A stretch of DNA of 64,000 nt, taken from the NCBI GenBank assembly GCA_035041965.1, contig JAPYMA010000059.1, forward strand, positions 1 through 64,000, given 5' to 3'. The position numbers and the translations under genes are program-made. The notes under the pieces were generated by a model. The model made no database searches. It was not told the origin of the DNA and saw only the letters and a list, made by a program, of their open reading frames with translations. Positions 11,426-28,023 of this stretch are shown here, in pieces (positions within the stretch are counted from its first letter, which is position 1; each line of letters starts with the position of its first letter). This DNA comes from Anisakis pegreffii (Eukaryota; Nematoda; Chromadorea; Rhabditida; Anisakidae).

Positions 11426-14400
11426 TCAACCGAGCACTGAATCGTTGCGCGTGATTACTGGTGATTGAAGTGATATATTCGCTATATCTTTCTTGTAATG
11501 ATGTAGTATTGCATCATCTGGTGACATATAAGGCATTTTATAGTGATCTTGTATGACACGACTCGTGTGATGAATACCCTGAAAGATTTGACTGGATTTG
11601 AATGAGATTTGATTCGTTCAATTGTCAAAAATCTGTTCAATTGGATTTTGATAGCAACTCCAATCAAGATCAATGATGAATGTGGTTACGGTGGAAATTC
11701 CATGGAAAACCGTCGTTTCACAGATAGCAATCAACAAAAAGTGTATGGATAATTCTATATAATGAACGATTGCTTCAAAATGATTCAGTGCTTATTTCGA
11801 GCAACTAACCTGCTCAAAAACCATCTCAGGTCTGAGAACACATTTTGTAAAACGGTTATCGAGGCGCGGTTGTGACTTGACGTTATTCACTGTGATCAGC
11901 GTCTCGTTTCTGCAAGAAACAACACTCACCGATCAGAACTATTGCTTTTTTTCAGACAGGGAACGGGGTGGAGTGTTCTGTTTCACTCACAGTGAACTAT
12001 GAGAATTTCGTGCCTTAAAAAATCAACAATATCGCGATTTTCTATCGCTGGAATGGAATGTGCTGATCAAAGGAAATTCGAATCAGTTGATTTGTTTTCA
12101 AATGATCAGTTAACATGATATATAAAATTTCAATTGAAGTGATCATTTTTGGTGGTGTATTCATCTGAATCCTTTAATTCAGTTGATATTCTATTGCCTT
12201 TGAATTATACATTGAATTCATTTATCATAAATTTTTGAATATTTCAAAATTTTGTAATCTTTCAAATGACCGATTACAATCTCCAATTGAGAACACTCAC
12301 AAACAATTCAGCTGAGCCAACATAATGCCATCCGGTTTGATGACTTGCAGTTGTTTTTGCTGTCAAATTAAAGGAGTGTTCGGATAAACGACATCTTAAA
12401 ACATGGATATGAACTGTCAACGATAATTGCTCACTCGATCAAAAACCGTCGCGACGGTATACGATAGCTTGCGATCGACTCATTGAAGATCTCGTTGTAT
12501 AAGTCCAGCAAGTTGTCGTGCTTAATCGGAATGATGAATTCGTCCAGGTCGTGAAACGACAAATATCGTGTCACTCCAATATTTCAAAAATATTTTCATT
12601 TTATTCAAAAATATTTTCCTTTTTAATACTTCTTCATCATCACATCAACAATGATCAATCAAAAAAATTAGATTATATCATATTCCGTAATGCTTTTTCA
12701 AATGATCATAAGGAATGGCAATGTTTACTTCTTTGATTGTATGCAGTGTAAATCTCGACAAACAATACTTGACTGGTTGGGAAGACTTCTTTGCCTATTA
12801 GATCACTAAACAAGTTGAAAAAAGTGGATGAAGTTGATTCGTAAGGTGTAACTTACCTATACAAACAATCCGTAATGGTGATCAGCTGACCGTGATACCA
12901 AATATCCTCAACTGGAGGTGTATACTCTACCAATTCGAGTAATCTTGAAATGCAGTCATTTATTAGTGATCTCACGATTAGATCACCATAATTTTCGAAA
13001 GCTCAATTGAATACTGCCATAGATATTCGTATACTCGTAATCATTAAATGACTGAATAAAATGGTGATTTTTGCAAGAGTCCCAGAAGATTTCTCATTTG
13101 TCAGTTCAATCATCATACAATTCAATAAGATTTATCAGAAAATGCTTTTGCTTTTCACTGAAACAATTTTGTTCGATTGGAAAAACAAAAATAAGCACAT
13201 TTCAGTGGGATTCAAGCATAGAACAGTTATCCTCTGGAACCAAACGCTATGATGCTTTGAATCTCTTGGTGAATTCATTTCTCTGAACTGTTGGAATATT
13301 TCTGGATTGAAATTAAGAGTTTAAATTAACCAAAATCGTGTAATCCAACTTCAAATTATCGTCACTGTCTTATGTACAACATCATGATTTACTACAATTT
13401 TCGAGTATATGTCAATGCTTTTACTCACATCACCAGTACCTCAGAAACTTCAGAAAACAATCGCATTTGAAAATCGATTTTGATTGGAATTTATGCTATA
13501 CGGTTTTCTCATCATTTGGCCTACCGTAATCCAAAGTCCATATACTACTGATCACTATAGATGAACATATGCATTACTGTAGCGCTAGGGGGGTTACCAT
13601 CTTCAATCTAAAACCAACCAACCCTGTCGTTGCGTAATATTCAATTGTTTGTCGCACTTGATCAGGCAATGCATCTTTATGAGCATAAATATTCACGCGT
13701 TCAACACCGAGTAGCCGATTCAACTCAAAAAACTCCACTAAACGCTCTTTGCTATACACCGTACCGAACAGATACGGTACACAAACAGCATACTCTACGG
13801 AATAGGTGCCGATCGGAGTTTGTGCAGGTATGCGATACGTGATCGGTATGCGACTCTCGTGAATGCCATCAGTTAAAGTCCACTCATAAATCTTGTCCAA
13901 ATCCAAATCGGAATTCCCGGCTGGATGATGTTGATCACTTGATGATGTGTTCGATCGGGAATATACTCGTGCCTTCGATGAACAACAGCAACAACTCAGA
14001 ATAAATGTACCGTACAGTTGTGAATGATTCTCGGCCAGCTCATAGAGCGATGCCTCGATCTGAATTTGTTTATCACCACCATCGGAAACCAGATCAAGTT
14101 TACACCAGTAACGCGCTTCTCTATAAGCGTATTTGACGACACCAGCACGTATGCATGCGTAATCCATGTTACCGTTACGTTTGTCTACGAATGAGCTGAA
14201 CACGAAAAGATGCTCAGAGAATTGTATTTGTTGAACGGAGGCAGATGAGGAGGAATTCGAAGAAATTGATTGTGAAAATGGCGATTTTGATTGGAATTCA
14301 TTTGCTTTCGATGATAACAATGAGGATGAATTGGATGATTTCTGCGGGATTTTAGTGAATTTTGATCTGGAAAGAGAGTGTTTTGATGAGTGCTTAGGAT

Positions 14401-14905
14401 AAGATTGTTTTAGTATGATGGTAGGGAATTGTGGTAAGGAACTGAGATTTGTTCGTTTTGAGGGGGATGGTGGGAGTTTGGAAGAGATTATTGTTTCGGA
14501 GTGTGATGACGACTTTTCAGCTGATAACGTTAATAATCTCGGTGGCACATTTGGCTTTCTTGAGCGAATTTCACCACGCTCGAGTGGTTGCTCTAGCTGT
14601 GTACGTGGCTGCTGCTTTTTACGATGACGGTTCGCTCTGATAGCAGCTCCTCGATTCGGAGAACGAATCTTCTGAGAAAGTGAATCGGAAGATAGGGATA
14701 CTGATAGGTGCGATAAGCGAGTTGAAGGATGAGGTACAATATTGAGGTGTTTGGCTCGGTGACGTGAATCAAACGCCGCATCGATATGATCATCAAAATA
14801 GTCCACTTCTGCTGGATATGCTTGAAATTGATTGAAAAGAAAGACGATAGTGAATAGAAATGCGAGTACAATGAATAAAAATAATTTGATGTACAACCGA
14901 GTCAT
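11426..14905 (-). CDS. GT92 (DUF23) family glycosyltransferase, type II membrane protein
   Basis: Probable Golgi glycosyltransferase of the nematode-expanded GT92 family. Exons on the minus strand: 14905-13623, 12943-12857, (a short exon, see below), 12573-12447, 11909-11810, 11578-11426. A hydrophobic segment near the N-terminus (LFLFIVLAFLFTIVFLF) is a signal anchor; about 170 Ser/Pro/basic-rich residues form a luminal stem. The catalytic part shows GVERVNIYAHKD, VEDIWYHGQL, DCLY, the metal-binding-type motif SFHDLDEFIIP, KCVLRPEMV, GIHHTSR and the final ALHHY-like ILHHYKKD. Junctions agree in phase except between exons ending 12857 and starting 12573, where an exon of 3n+2 bases is required; 12772-12729 (44 bases) fits but is unproven. 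Start at 14905 is preferred over 14962 because ATTCAG lies 15 bases upstream; the total is then about 597 residues. The stop at 11426 is the first in frame; further exons are possible. Confidence 0.88.
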
Positions 14906-17097
14906 GACGAATTGTAAATACTGAATGGCGAAAGTACATCTGTTGATAAAAATTTTTAGCATTTATAGTCATTCGAAATTTACGTTCAATAAACATTTTC
15001 GATTAGGATTATATTTTCAGTTGTATAAACATTGAGTACAATAATTCTGCTGCGATGACAACCGACTTTGCATCGATTTTCAATGGTGCAAATGAACTTT
15101 TTGTGTGTGTGATTTGGTGAATACGATGCTCCGAGGGGATTAAACTCTTATCATATCACAAGAGCCATTTCTAATATTCGTTGTTAACAGCTTCTTCAAA
15201 TTTTTCGACCTTGTTTTTTATCACAGCATTTGATCATGCTTTTCGAATCACGTCTCATTTATCAGCCGTTATCAGCAATTTTTGCAGTTCACTCCATTTT
15301 CTTGCATTCTTGCTGGTGAGTTCTTCAAATGCTAACAAATATATGTATGCATGATCGGTTATCACCAATTGATTTTGATCAGTCGATCAATTCACTAATC
15401 AATGGTGAAAGAATGTCAGTCGTGCGAACATAGCACCCGTTTGTACAGTGACTGCAAAGATAAGGAAGAATGTCTAGCAAGGACAATATATTATAGATTG
15501 AATTCGTTAGATGAGTAATTGAGCCTACGTAAGGCTTTAGTCTCAAATACATTCGTATGAAAAAAATATGAAATGAGTCACTTGAAGTGGAGTCTAATTG
15601 TATTTCTACAATGCAGTTAACGTATTTATTATCCATTCTAAATTATTCACTTCACTCCATTCAAATGTCAATTATTCAATTAATTTCACAAAAGACTTCT
15701 CCCTTCAAAGCAAAACTGAACAGAAACGGAACAAACGAACAAAACAAAGACTCGTCACTCCTGTTCATCACGATTCATGAGGAGAGTAATCAACCGTCTG
15801 TACTGTTCAAAAGCCATGATTTCGTATGGTGCTAGATTTTGTAGTATTAAAAAACCTTTTGTGTCTTTCTAAGAAAGACTGATAACAGTTGTGATATTTA
15901 GAGCTATTGTTAAATTGGCCAGGATATCTTCACGTCTGTAATTAACAATCGAGCAAGAGCTACGGCTTGGTTGCACGATAAAAATATTGAAATTAATATT
16001 GTTAACTTATAAAGCAAATTCACGTTAATATAAAAGATTGAATGCATTCATAAGCACATACATTACAGAATTCTTTATTCTGAAGTTACCATTCAATATG
16101 ACTGTCAATCCATCGAGATACTCATCGTTTCTTGTTAAAGTGAAGGAAGTAATCGTTGTTGTAAATTAAGGGATGAATGGTACTGAGGGAAGCAATCTGA
16201 CAAACGGACGGATGGCTTATTTCGTAAGTTGCTTATCCAATCATCCAACTCTGTATCTCCAATCACCAATTTTCATTTGCATTCAATGGTCTCTTGGTAG
16301 ATCAATTCATTTAGCGCTCGCCATTTGACGCGTGTCAGTGGGATAGGTAATCTCATGATGGTGTTGTTTGAGCTCAACTCGATATCCAGATGAAAACGGT
16401 GCTGCGTTCAGTTTCTAGGTTATTATCACCTCGTATTTCTTCCACTGCTGACAAATAAGCACGCACAACTTCTGAACCAAATCACAACGATCATCAAGTC
16501 ACAAGAACCAAATCAAATCATCAAGCAAACAAGCCTTTCAATCACAATAACAGTACAGGTGAATTGTTTTTCTCTCGAACAAGAAGAACAGACTCAATAA
16601 AGATAGATGAATTAAAATCTGTGAAGCATGAGATTTCTGTGAAGCAGAAACCAATCACTTTGGTTTTATGTATGATGAACCCGATTGAGCAATAAGAACC
16701 ACGTAATCAAAACAATAGAAAACTGATAACGGAGTGCGATTATCCGTTTGTGATGATGGATATCGTTTTAGATTGAGGGGAGATATGATCGACTCATCAC
16801 CAGATTGTTCATTGTGTGCAGACGAGGAATCAGCGAACGTGGTTCATTTGATTGACCACCATTCAGATACGGTAAATAATTACCGGACGACTGAAACCAG
16901 ACAAACATTAGCCATACGAAAGGCAACATTTTCTTGTATTTTCTCGACTTTTTGACTTATAGAAATTTCAATCTTTAGACCGTACTTGCATTCCTTTTAG
17001 TTAATTCACAGCTGAATTGAACGATGAAAATTTGGACTTTACAATGAAAAGACAATGTAAATATTTTCAAGATAGGCAATGGAATGTGAAAGTCGTC
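14906..17097. other. Spacer upstream of GT92, downstream of CDKL
   Basis: About 2.2 kb between two minus-strand genes. It must include the GT92 promoter and the CDKL 3' UTR. The only coding-like signal is the plus-strand pair of open stretches at 16390-16871, listed separately. Confidence 0.4.
16390..16871 (+). pseudogene. Doubtful two-exon ORF with presequence-like start and in-frame TAA
   Basis: ATG at 16390 directly follows TATCCAG, an acceptor-like site. The first 22 codons (MKTVLRSVSRLLSPRISSTA and two more) are Arg/Ser/Leu-rich and lack acidic residues early on, like a mitochondrial presequence. They end at TAA 16456-16458, yet the same frame stays open for another 78 codons. A donor at 16558 (ACAG|GTGAA) and an acceptor before 16735 keep phase and open a second stretch of 45 codons ending at a good donor (ACG|GTAAAT, 16871). 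I recognise no domain. It may be a decayed gene, a real gene with a base error, or chance. Confidence 0.2.
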
Positions 17098-22573
<5,476 letters not shown>

Positions 22574-25495
22574 CTATTTGTTAGTTTCTTTGAGGCAAAT
22601 TAGGAGGCAAAAATATGTCGTTTGTTTGATGATATCAAAAGATCTGCAGTTGGTCATAAAAAGAACATCAGAAAATAAGAATCGCTCCAGAACGTCTCCA
22701 CATTCTATGCATATAATCTTTTTTTCAATGATATCTACTTATCAATTTCAGATCCAAACTTTTCCGATGGATGAACTTTTGAAAGCCAAGTAGCAATACG
22801 AGCAGCCATCTGCGACTCCATATGAATTTCTGATTAACTGTGAGGATTTTCACCCAATACAAATGGTGGAATTGAAGCAATAGAAAAGTGACGGAATAAA
22901 CACTATAACTGTGAAATATTTCTGAAATGTTGAGAAAATCTGTGCACATCCGCTCCTGGATAACGGATATCTAAGTGAGATTTAACATACTGACGAAATG
23001 TATTACTACAATTTTCGACAGAGTTGATCTTTTAAGCTTTCACTAATAAGTCGTAAGTCAAAATGCTACTTCCGCAAGATCAAATTTGTTTCTATCTATC
23101 TATCCGAAAAAATTTTCATTTCCTTCAAAACTAACGCAAATTAAAACGAAAATGCGTCAGTTAACAAAAGCTCTTCAAGCAGCATCCCGTGGATATTAAT
23201 GAACAAGTGATGTATTCGAGTAATTATTGTGTCAGCAGTGAAAAGTGCCTGAACGAGATACGGAGAATGAAGCGTGTAGTTAGCTAGTTATGGTGTATGC
23301 TCAATGCCTGAGAGCCAGAGAGAATGATCGTTCATAAGAGATTTTTTGACAAATAGTTTTCTGAAGTCACCAGCGAAGATTTTTGATGAATGTAAATGAA
23401 CTGCGTATAAAATTCAGATTGTTTGGATTCTTTTGAGAATAAATTTGGTGTTTTGTTGAAGTAAGATGGAATAAATAAGAACACAACACAACCTACTTAT
23501 AAGTTTCATAAAAGGAAAGTCGACTCGGATTATCGGGAAGGGATTCTATTTGCGTCATCGCAAACATACTCGAATAACTGACTGAATGACAGATCGACTG
23601 AATGAATCGCGAGGAATTTGGGCAGTGATGATAGGATTTGAATGCCGAATTGTTGTTGTTGAGGTGCTAACTTAAGTGCTCCATTATTCTATTGACTAAA
23701 TAACTGGTTTGGCCAGTACAAGCAAGCGTTAAGCCCTCAGATGGTACGAAAAGACTGATGGACTGGAAATGCCAATCAACAATTGTTTAGAATTGCTTGG
23801 CACTGAACGAGAGTTGCCTGGAAACGGTACCCACTAGTGCCTTTTCAATCAAGACATCACCAAAAATTACCAAAGAAACAGCCCATTTCATCTTGTTTTC
23901 TTTCTTTGTTGTTTTCAATTTCAATGGAATCGGACGGATGAAAATTTTATTGATGGATTGGATGGACAAATTGTCAATTTTGGTTCCTTTAACTGAACTG
24001 CACTGGATTGGACTGGGAAGCAAGCATGCGAATAAGGAGAACCTAAGAAGTACCTGAATAATTTGGTGATAGCCAAGGAAAAAATCAATCACAGCAATGA
24101 ATAGTCAACAACAATAAGATTTAGCAATGCTGTTAAAACTCTGAGATGGTTGAATTGAATTCGTTGTTTAAGTAAAAACCAAACGTTTTCAGGATTTAAT
24201 AGTAGCACACTACTGAAGAAATGCTCTATTTTGAGGTTTGTTGAAATAAGGAGCAGTAGTAGTCTGAACCTGGAGCGTTAGGTTTGATGAATGGACATTA
24301 AGCGCATTATGAGATGAAAAGTGTAAACGTGCATAATAGCGCTATGCCCAGATGTTAACTGTTTTTGGTATTTAAAATACTGCTAGCCGAGTTTTAATGT
24401 CAAATATCAGAGTAAAACCTGATGTTGTTACCTTGACAACAGCGAGCTCATAAAGCAGCACACAGACACACACACATTACTCGTCAATCGCTACTGATAA
24501 TTATCATGTGCGGATATATTCAATGGCAATCTATGAATCTAGATAAATGAATCTAGATAAATCTGAGAATATGGATGTATGTGAAGTATGTGACTATCAT
24601 TTTTTAGCACTCAGCACACTTTCAATCGTTCATGTCAACAATTTCGATGATACAATTCTCTTTAAGCATTCAGATTTGATTAAACGACAAGACTTCTTGC
24701 ACTTCTAATCATTTATTATTGTCTCTGTGATTGCACTTTCAAACTGATGTGATATCTGAAGTGATGTTGCATCCCTTAAATCAATAGGAACGTCATTAGG
24801 TTACAGTTTTTTGAGACAACAGTTTCGATTAAGTCATTGATATTGCAAGAAAGCAAGCCAAAAACTAGGCTAGTGAGCAAAATGTAACGAATGACAAGGT
24901 ATGGAGAACAACTGACTGTTGCTTCAACGTGTTACATGAGAGGAATTGAGGATAAATTTGAAATCAAAAAATATGAAATCACCCACCGAAATTTCTCAAC
25001 AAGAGGAGCGACAAGATCATAAAGGAACACTGCCATGCTATGAAATAAAATCAGATTGACGCATTACGAAATAAAATCATACAATGCGCTAACAGAGTTA
25101 ATTTCCATCTTAAATACTGTTGCTTTTAAGGTCGTTATGAGCATTATTTCAATCGTTATTATTACCATTGCCATTCATGGCAGTCAAACAACAACGAATC
25201 ATTTGATGGATTCATTAAATTAGGCGTTTTTTGAATTGTCTTTTGATTATATTTTCAGTGCCATTCAACGAAATAAATCATCAAGGTGATTTGACTGACG
25301 AGATTTGATTTCGATTGTGACAATAGGTATTTAACGAGACTCGTTAAGAACAATAAGTCGTTTGTTCATCATGCAATATCACACAAGTTTAGTGCAAACA
25401 CATTGAAGTTTCATTAGTAAAACTCAGTGATGTTATTGTATTATTTTATTGCTTGTTAGAAATGAATTGATGTTGTTCTATTGCTCAGTTCGAGA

Positions 25496-26136
25496 TCAAA
25501 CAGCTTCAACGAACCATTCAAATGACAGAAATAACAAGAATACGCATAGCTGACTACAGTAATGGAAGAGATTTCGCTTGCTGAAAAAAATATGTCGTTA
25601 ATCAAGCGACCACCATCCACTATACATTGTTTCATCATTACAAGCAATGCTTTCTGGATAGCTTGAATACGATTAGTTTCAATCTTTCATAATTTGATCA
25701 TCACTTCTGAGTACATTATGAAGAATTGATCAAATCTATCTAATTAAATGAATGCAACTCTGATTAGGTGTCGACTTTGCTTATTCATCTTCGGAGAATG
25801 AAATTTTGAAAGGATGAAAAATGTCGAAAAAAAATCTCTCTATGGAAACGTACTTGTAAAACAGTGCGTTGTCCATCGAAGTAAGTGTGACCGTTTTCTG
25901 AGAACGTTGCGACATCGGATTGTTGGGTTTCTTGGTTTGATGATACTGATGGTTACGAATGCGACTGGGATTCTGATTAGGTGGATGGTAATTATTCAGG
26001 CTAAACATTGAATTGTGACGTTGGTCCGAGTGGCGATACAATAATGATGGTGCAACTCGAAGTGGAGGTAGTAGATGTGGCGGTGGTGGTTTACGTCTTG
26101 AACGATGCTCTAATTGCTCGTCGTCGTCGTCGTAGG
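25496..26136 (-). CDS. Possible 3' exons of an unrecognised gene
   Basis: An open stretch from 26136 to 25854 follows a strong acceptor (TTTTCTTGCAG) and ends at a donor (CAA|GTACGT). It encodes a basic, Pro/His/Asn-rich segment beginning YDDDDEQLEHRSRRKPPPPH and later QKTVTLTSMDNALFY. A second stretch, 25580-25496, follows TTTTTTTCAG, keeps phase, and ends in a hydrophobic run (LCVFLLFLSFEW) and a stop. No upstream exon could be assigned and no family is recognised. The composition of the first exon, with GC-richer codons than its surroundings, is the main argument for coding. Confidence 0.3.
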
Positions 26137-26589
26137 CTGCAAGAAAAGGACGCAATTTGGTATGTTTTCCTCTATCAAATGTCAATAAACACATTTCACA
26201 TATATTTCATCGCTTCCGCAGTACCTTTCAACTCATTCACTTCATATTATTGCATCCACCAAGCAAATTTTACATCTTAGACCAAAAGCTTTTAGCGATT
26301 AATCAACGATTCACTGCATCCACATCTAAATGCTTCTCACCTCATCGCAATGCTTCTCTTCTTGAATCATGTTTGACTCGTGCATCAAAACACTCATTGA
26401 CGTAATATTTGCATGAATTCTCCAGCAAGTTTTGTCTACTTACTACATTATTAGGCAGTCCAGAGCAATGACTTCCAGAATTATCGAATAGACTGAGTGT
26501 TTGTCAGTTATACATTTATGCATATGCTAGCAAACAGAAAGGACACCCAAATGCCCAACGCATCAGTCCATCATAAAATTGACTGGACC

Positions 26590-27070
26590 CTGCTCCTCAG
26601 CTTTGCCGATTTACATGTGGATACTTTGGCACTGTTGGACTGAGGAGGATCTCAGCTCTCTAAAAACGTATGTTTTGTCCTGTCAGTTTCCCTTCACTAT
26701 ACAGCAATCAATACGATCATAATACACATAGGCGCATTGCGATCTTCGAGCTAACCGTCTTCTCAGGTTTGTCCAGAAACATGCAAATTTTTTTACACCG
26801 TTCGATCCAGCAGAACCTCTAGATTCTGAATATTAAAAATCTTACCGGGCAGTTTGGCCTTGTTGAGGAGATATAGGCATTTTATTAATAATATCTCGGG
26901 TGTCACCTTCAAGCCTACCGTAAGCTCAAGTTTGCCCACTAACATATGATTTTTTTTGCATCAGTCGATCCAGCTGGATCTTCTCATTCAGAAAAACATA
27001 TATTTTGTCGAGTGATTTTAGTTTGCTGAGATGGTGTAGGCATTTTCTGGCGATATATCTCAATTCAATA
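26590..27070 (+). repeat. Diverged tandem-like repeat units
   Basis: Three to four degenerate units can be matched by eye. One block, CCTACCGTAAGCTCAAGTTTGCC then a T-rich run and CAGTCGATCCAGC, occurs at 26738-26817 and 26909-26975. A second block, GATATAGGCATTTT or GGTGTAGGCATTTTC followed by ATATCTC, occurs near 26875 and 27045. A further unit lies at 27857-27925. The units are not precise, so this is an old array or overlapping transposon remains. Confidence 0.55.
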
Positions 27071-27629
27071 GCGTAGTCGCGCTCATTCATATAAATTGAT
27101 CCCTATAGAGCAATCAATACGTTCATATTAGCAGTGGGCGGAGGGATTTTGGGGTCATAACACAAGAATGACTACAGATAGAGAGCTGATTCGTGTTTCA
27201 TCATGTTACTGGCCTCATTCCGGTTCGATTGGTAAAAAATTTGTGAAATTTGTAAAAAATGACTCCATCGGCCGAAAATCCTGAAATGACGATTTTTGCG
27301 ATTTTTGGGGTCTCGAGAGGCGGGTTTCCGTTGGTCGATTGGAATAATTCTTGAAACATTCTTACTCAAACCGTGAAGGTCACCTCAAAGCCGTTTAGAT
27401 CGTCTCGAAATGTCAATCCGAAGCTGAGATATGATATCTCGAAAATCCCGATTTTGAGATCGTAAGGGGTATGATCAGGTTTTTTCGCAAAAAATTTTTT
27501 TGCTCCTTTTTCGATAAATTTGGTACCGATCGACTCGGCTTGACGAATGGATCACTGTAATAACAAAAATATGGCATTTCGAGAGACGTGAGGCGAGAAA
27601 AATGCCTCCAGATCAAGCATTACAGTACT

Positions 27630-27672
27630 CTTAACGTGCTGAGGGTCGCAGGTTCAATTCCGGCCAGTGTCA
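27630..27672 (+). other. tRNA-like 3' half (B-box), probable SINE remnant
   Basis: GGTTCAATTCC (27651-27661) matches the tRNA T-loop/B-box consensus, and flanking bases GCAGG and CCGGC pair at four of five T-stem positions. No matching 5' acceptor stem, D arm or A box is present upstream, so it is not an intact tRNA gene. It is best read as a tRNA-derived SINE fragment or tRNA pseudogene. Confidence 0.4.
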
Positions 27673-27856
27673 ATACGTTTTGCCACATGCGATCAGCAAA
27701 CAAAATATACTCTGTTCAGCTCATCATTAAGTTCAAATTTTCCTGAGGGCACCTTTATGATACTCTGATGAAAGAGGTCACGAACTAGAAAAAAATGCGA
27801 AGCAATAGCTGATTTTACGAAGGTGCTTCCTTGTTATGGGAATCTACAGATGAAGT

Positions 27857-27925
27857 ACCACATTCAGGCCTACTGTATGCTCAGATTTGACCAGTAAGGA
27901 TAAGATTTTTTGACACAGTCGGATA
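27857..27925 (+). repeat. Outlying unit of the 26.6-27.1 kb repeat
   Basis: CATTCAGGCCTACTGTATGC followed by a TTTGACCAG stretch and GATTTTTTGACACAGTCGG aligns with the block at 26909-26975, with several mismatches and small gaps. Confidence 0.5.
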
Positions 27926-27981
27926 GTAGAATAACGTAAAAGCATCGAAATTTACTTTCATCCTTTTATCCTTCGAAAAAT

Positions 27982-28023
27982 TTCTTCAGTATTCAAACGA
28001 ATAAAATCAGTTACACATCAGTT
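27982..28023 (+). repeat. Dispersed 42-bp repeat, copy 2
   Basis: Counterpart of 1159-1200, same orientation, about 4 mismatches in 42 bases. Confidence 0.6.

Noticed and set aside
27630..27672. Intact tRNA gene
   Set aside because: Only the T-arm half is tRNA-like; no acceptor stem, D arm or A box upstream.
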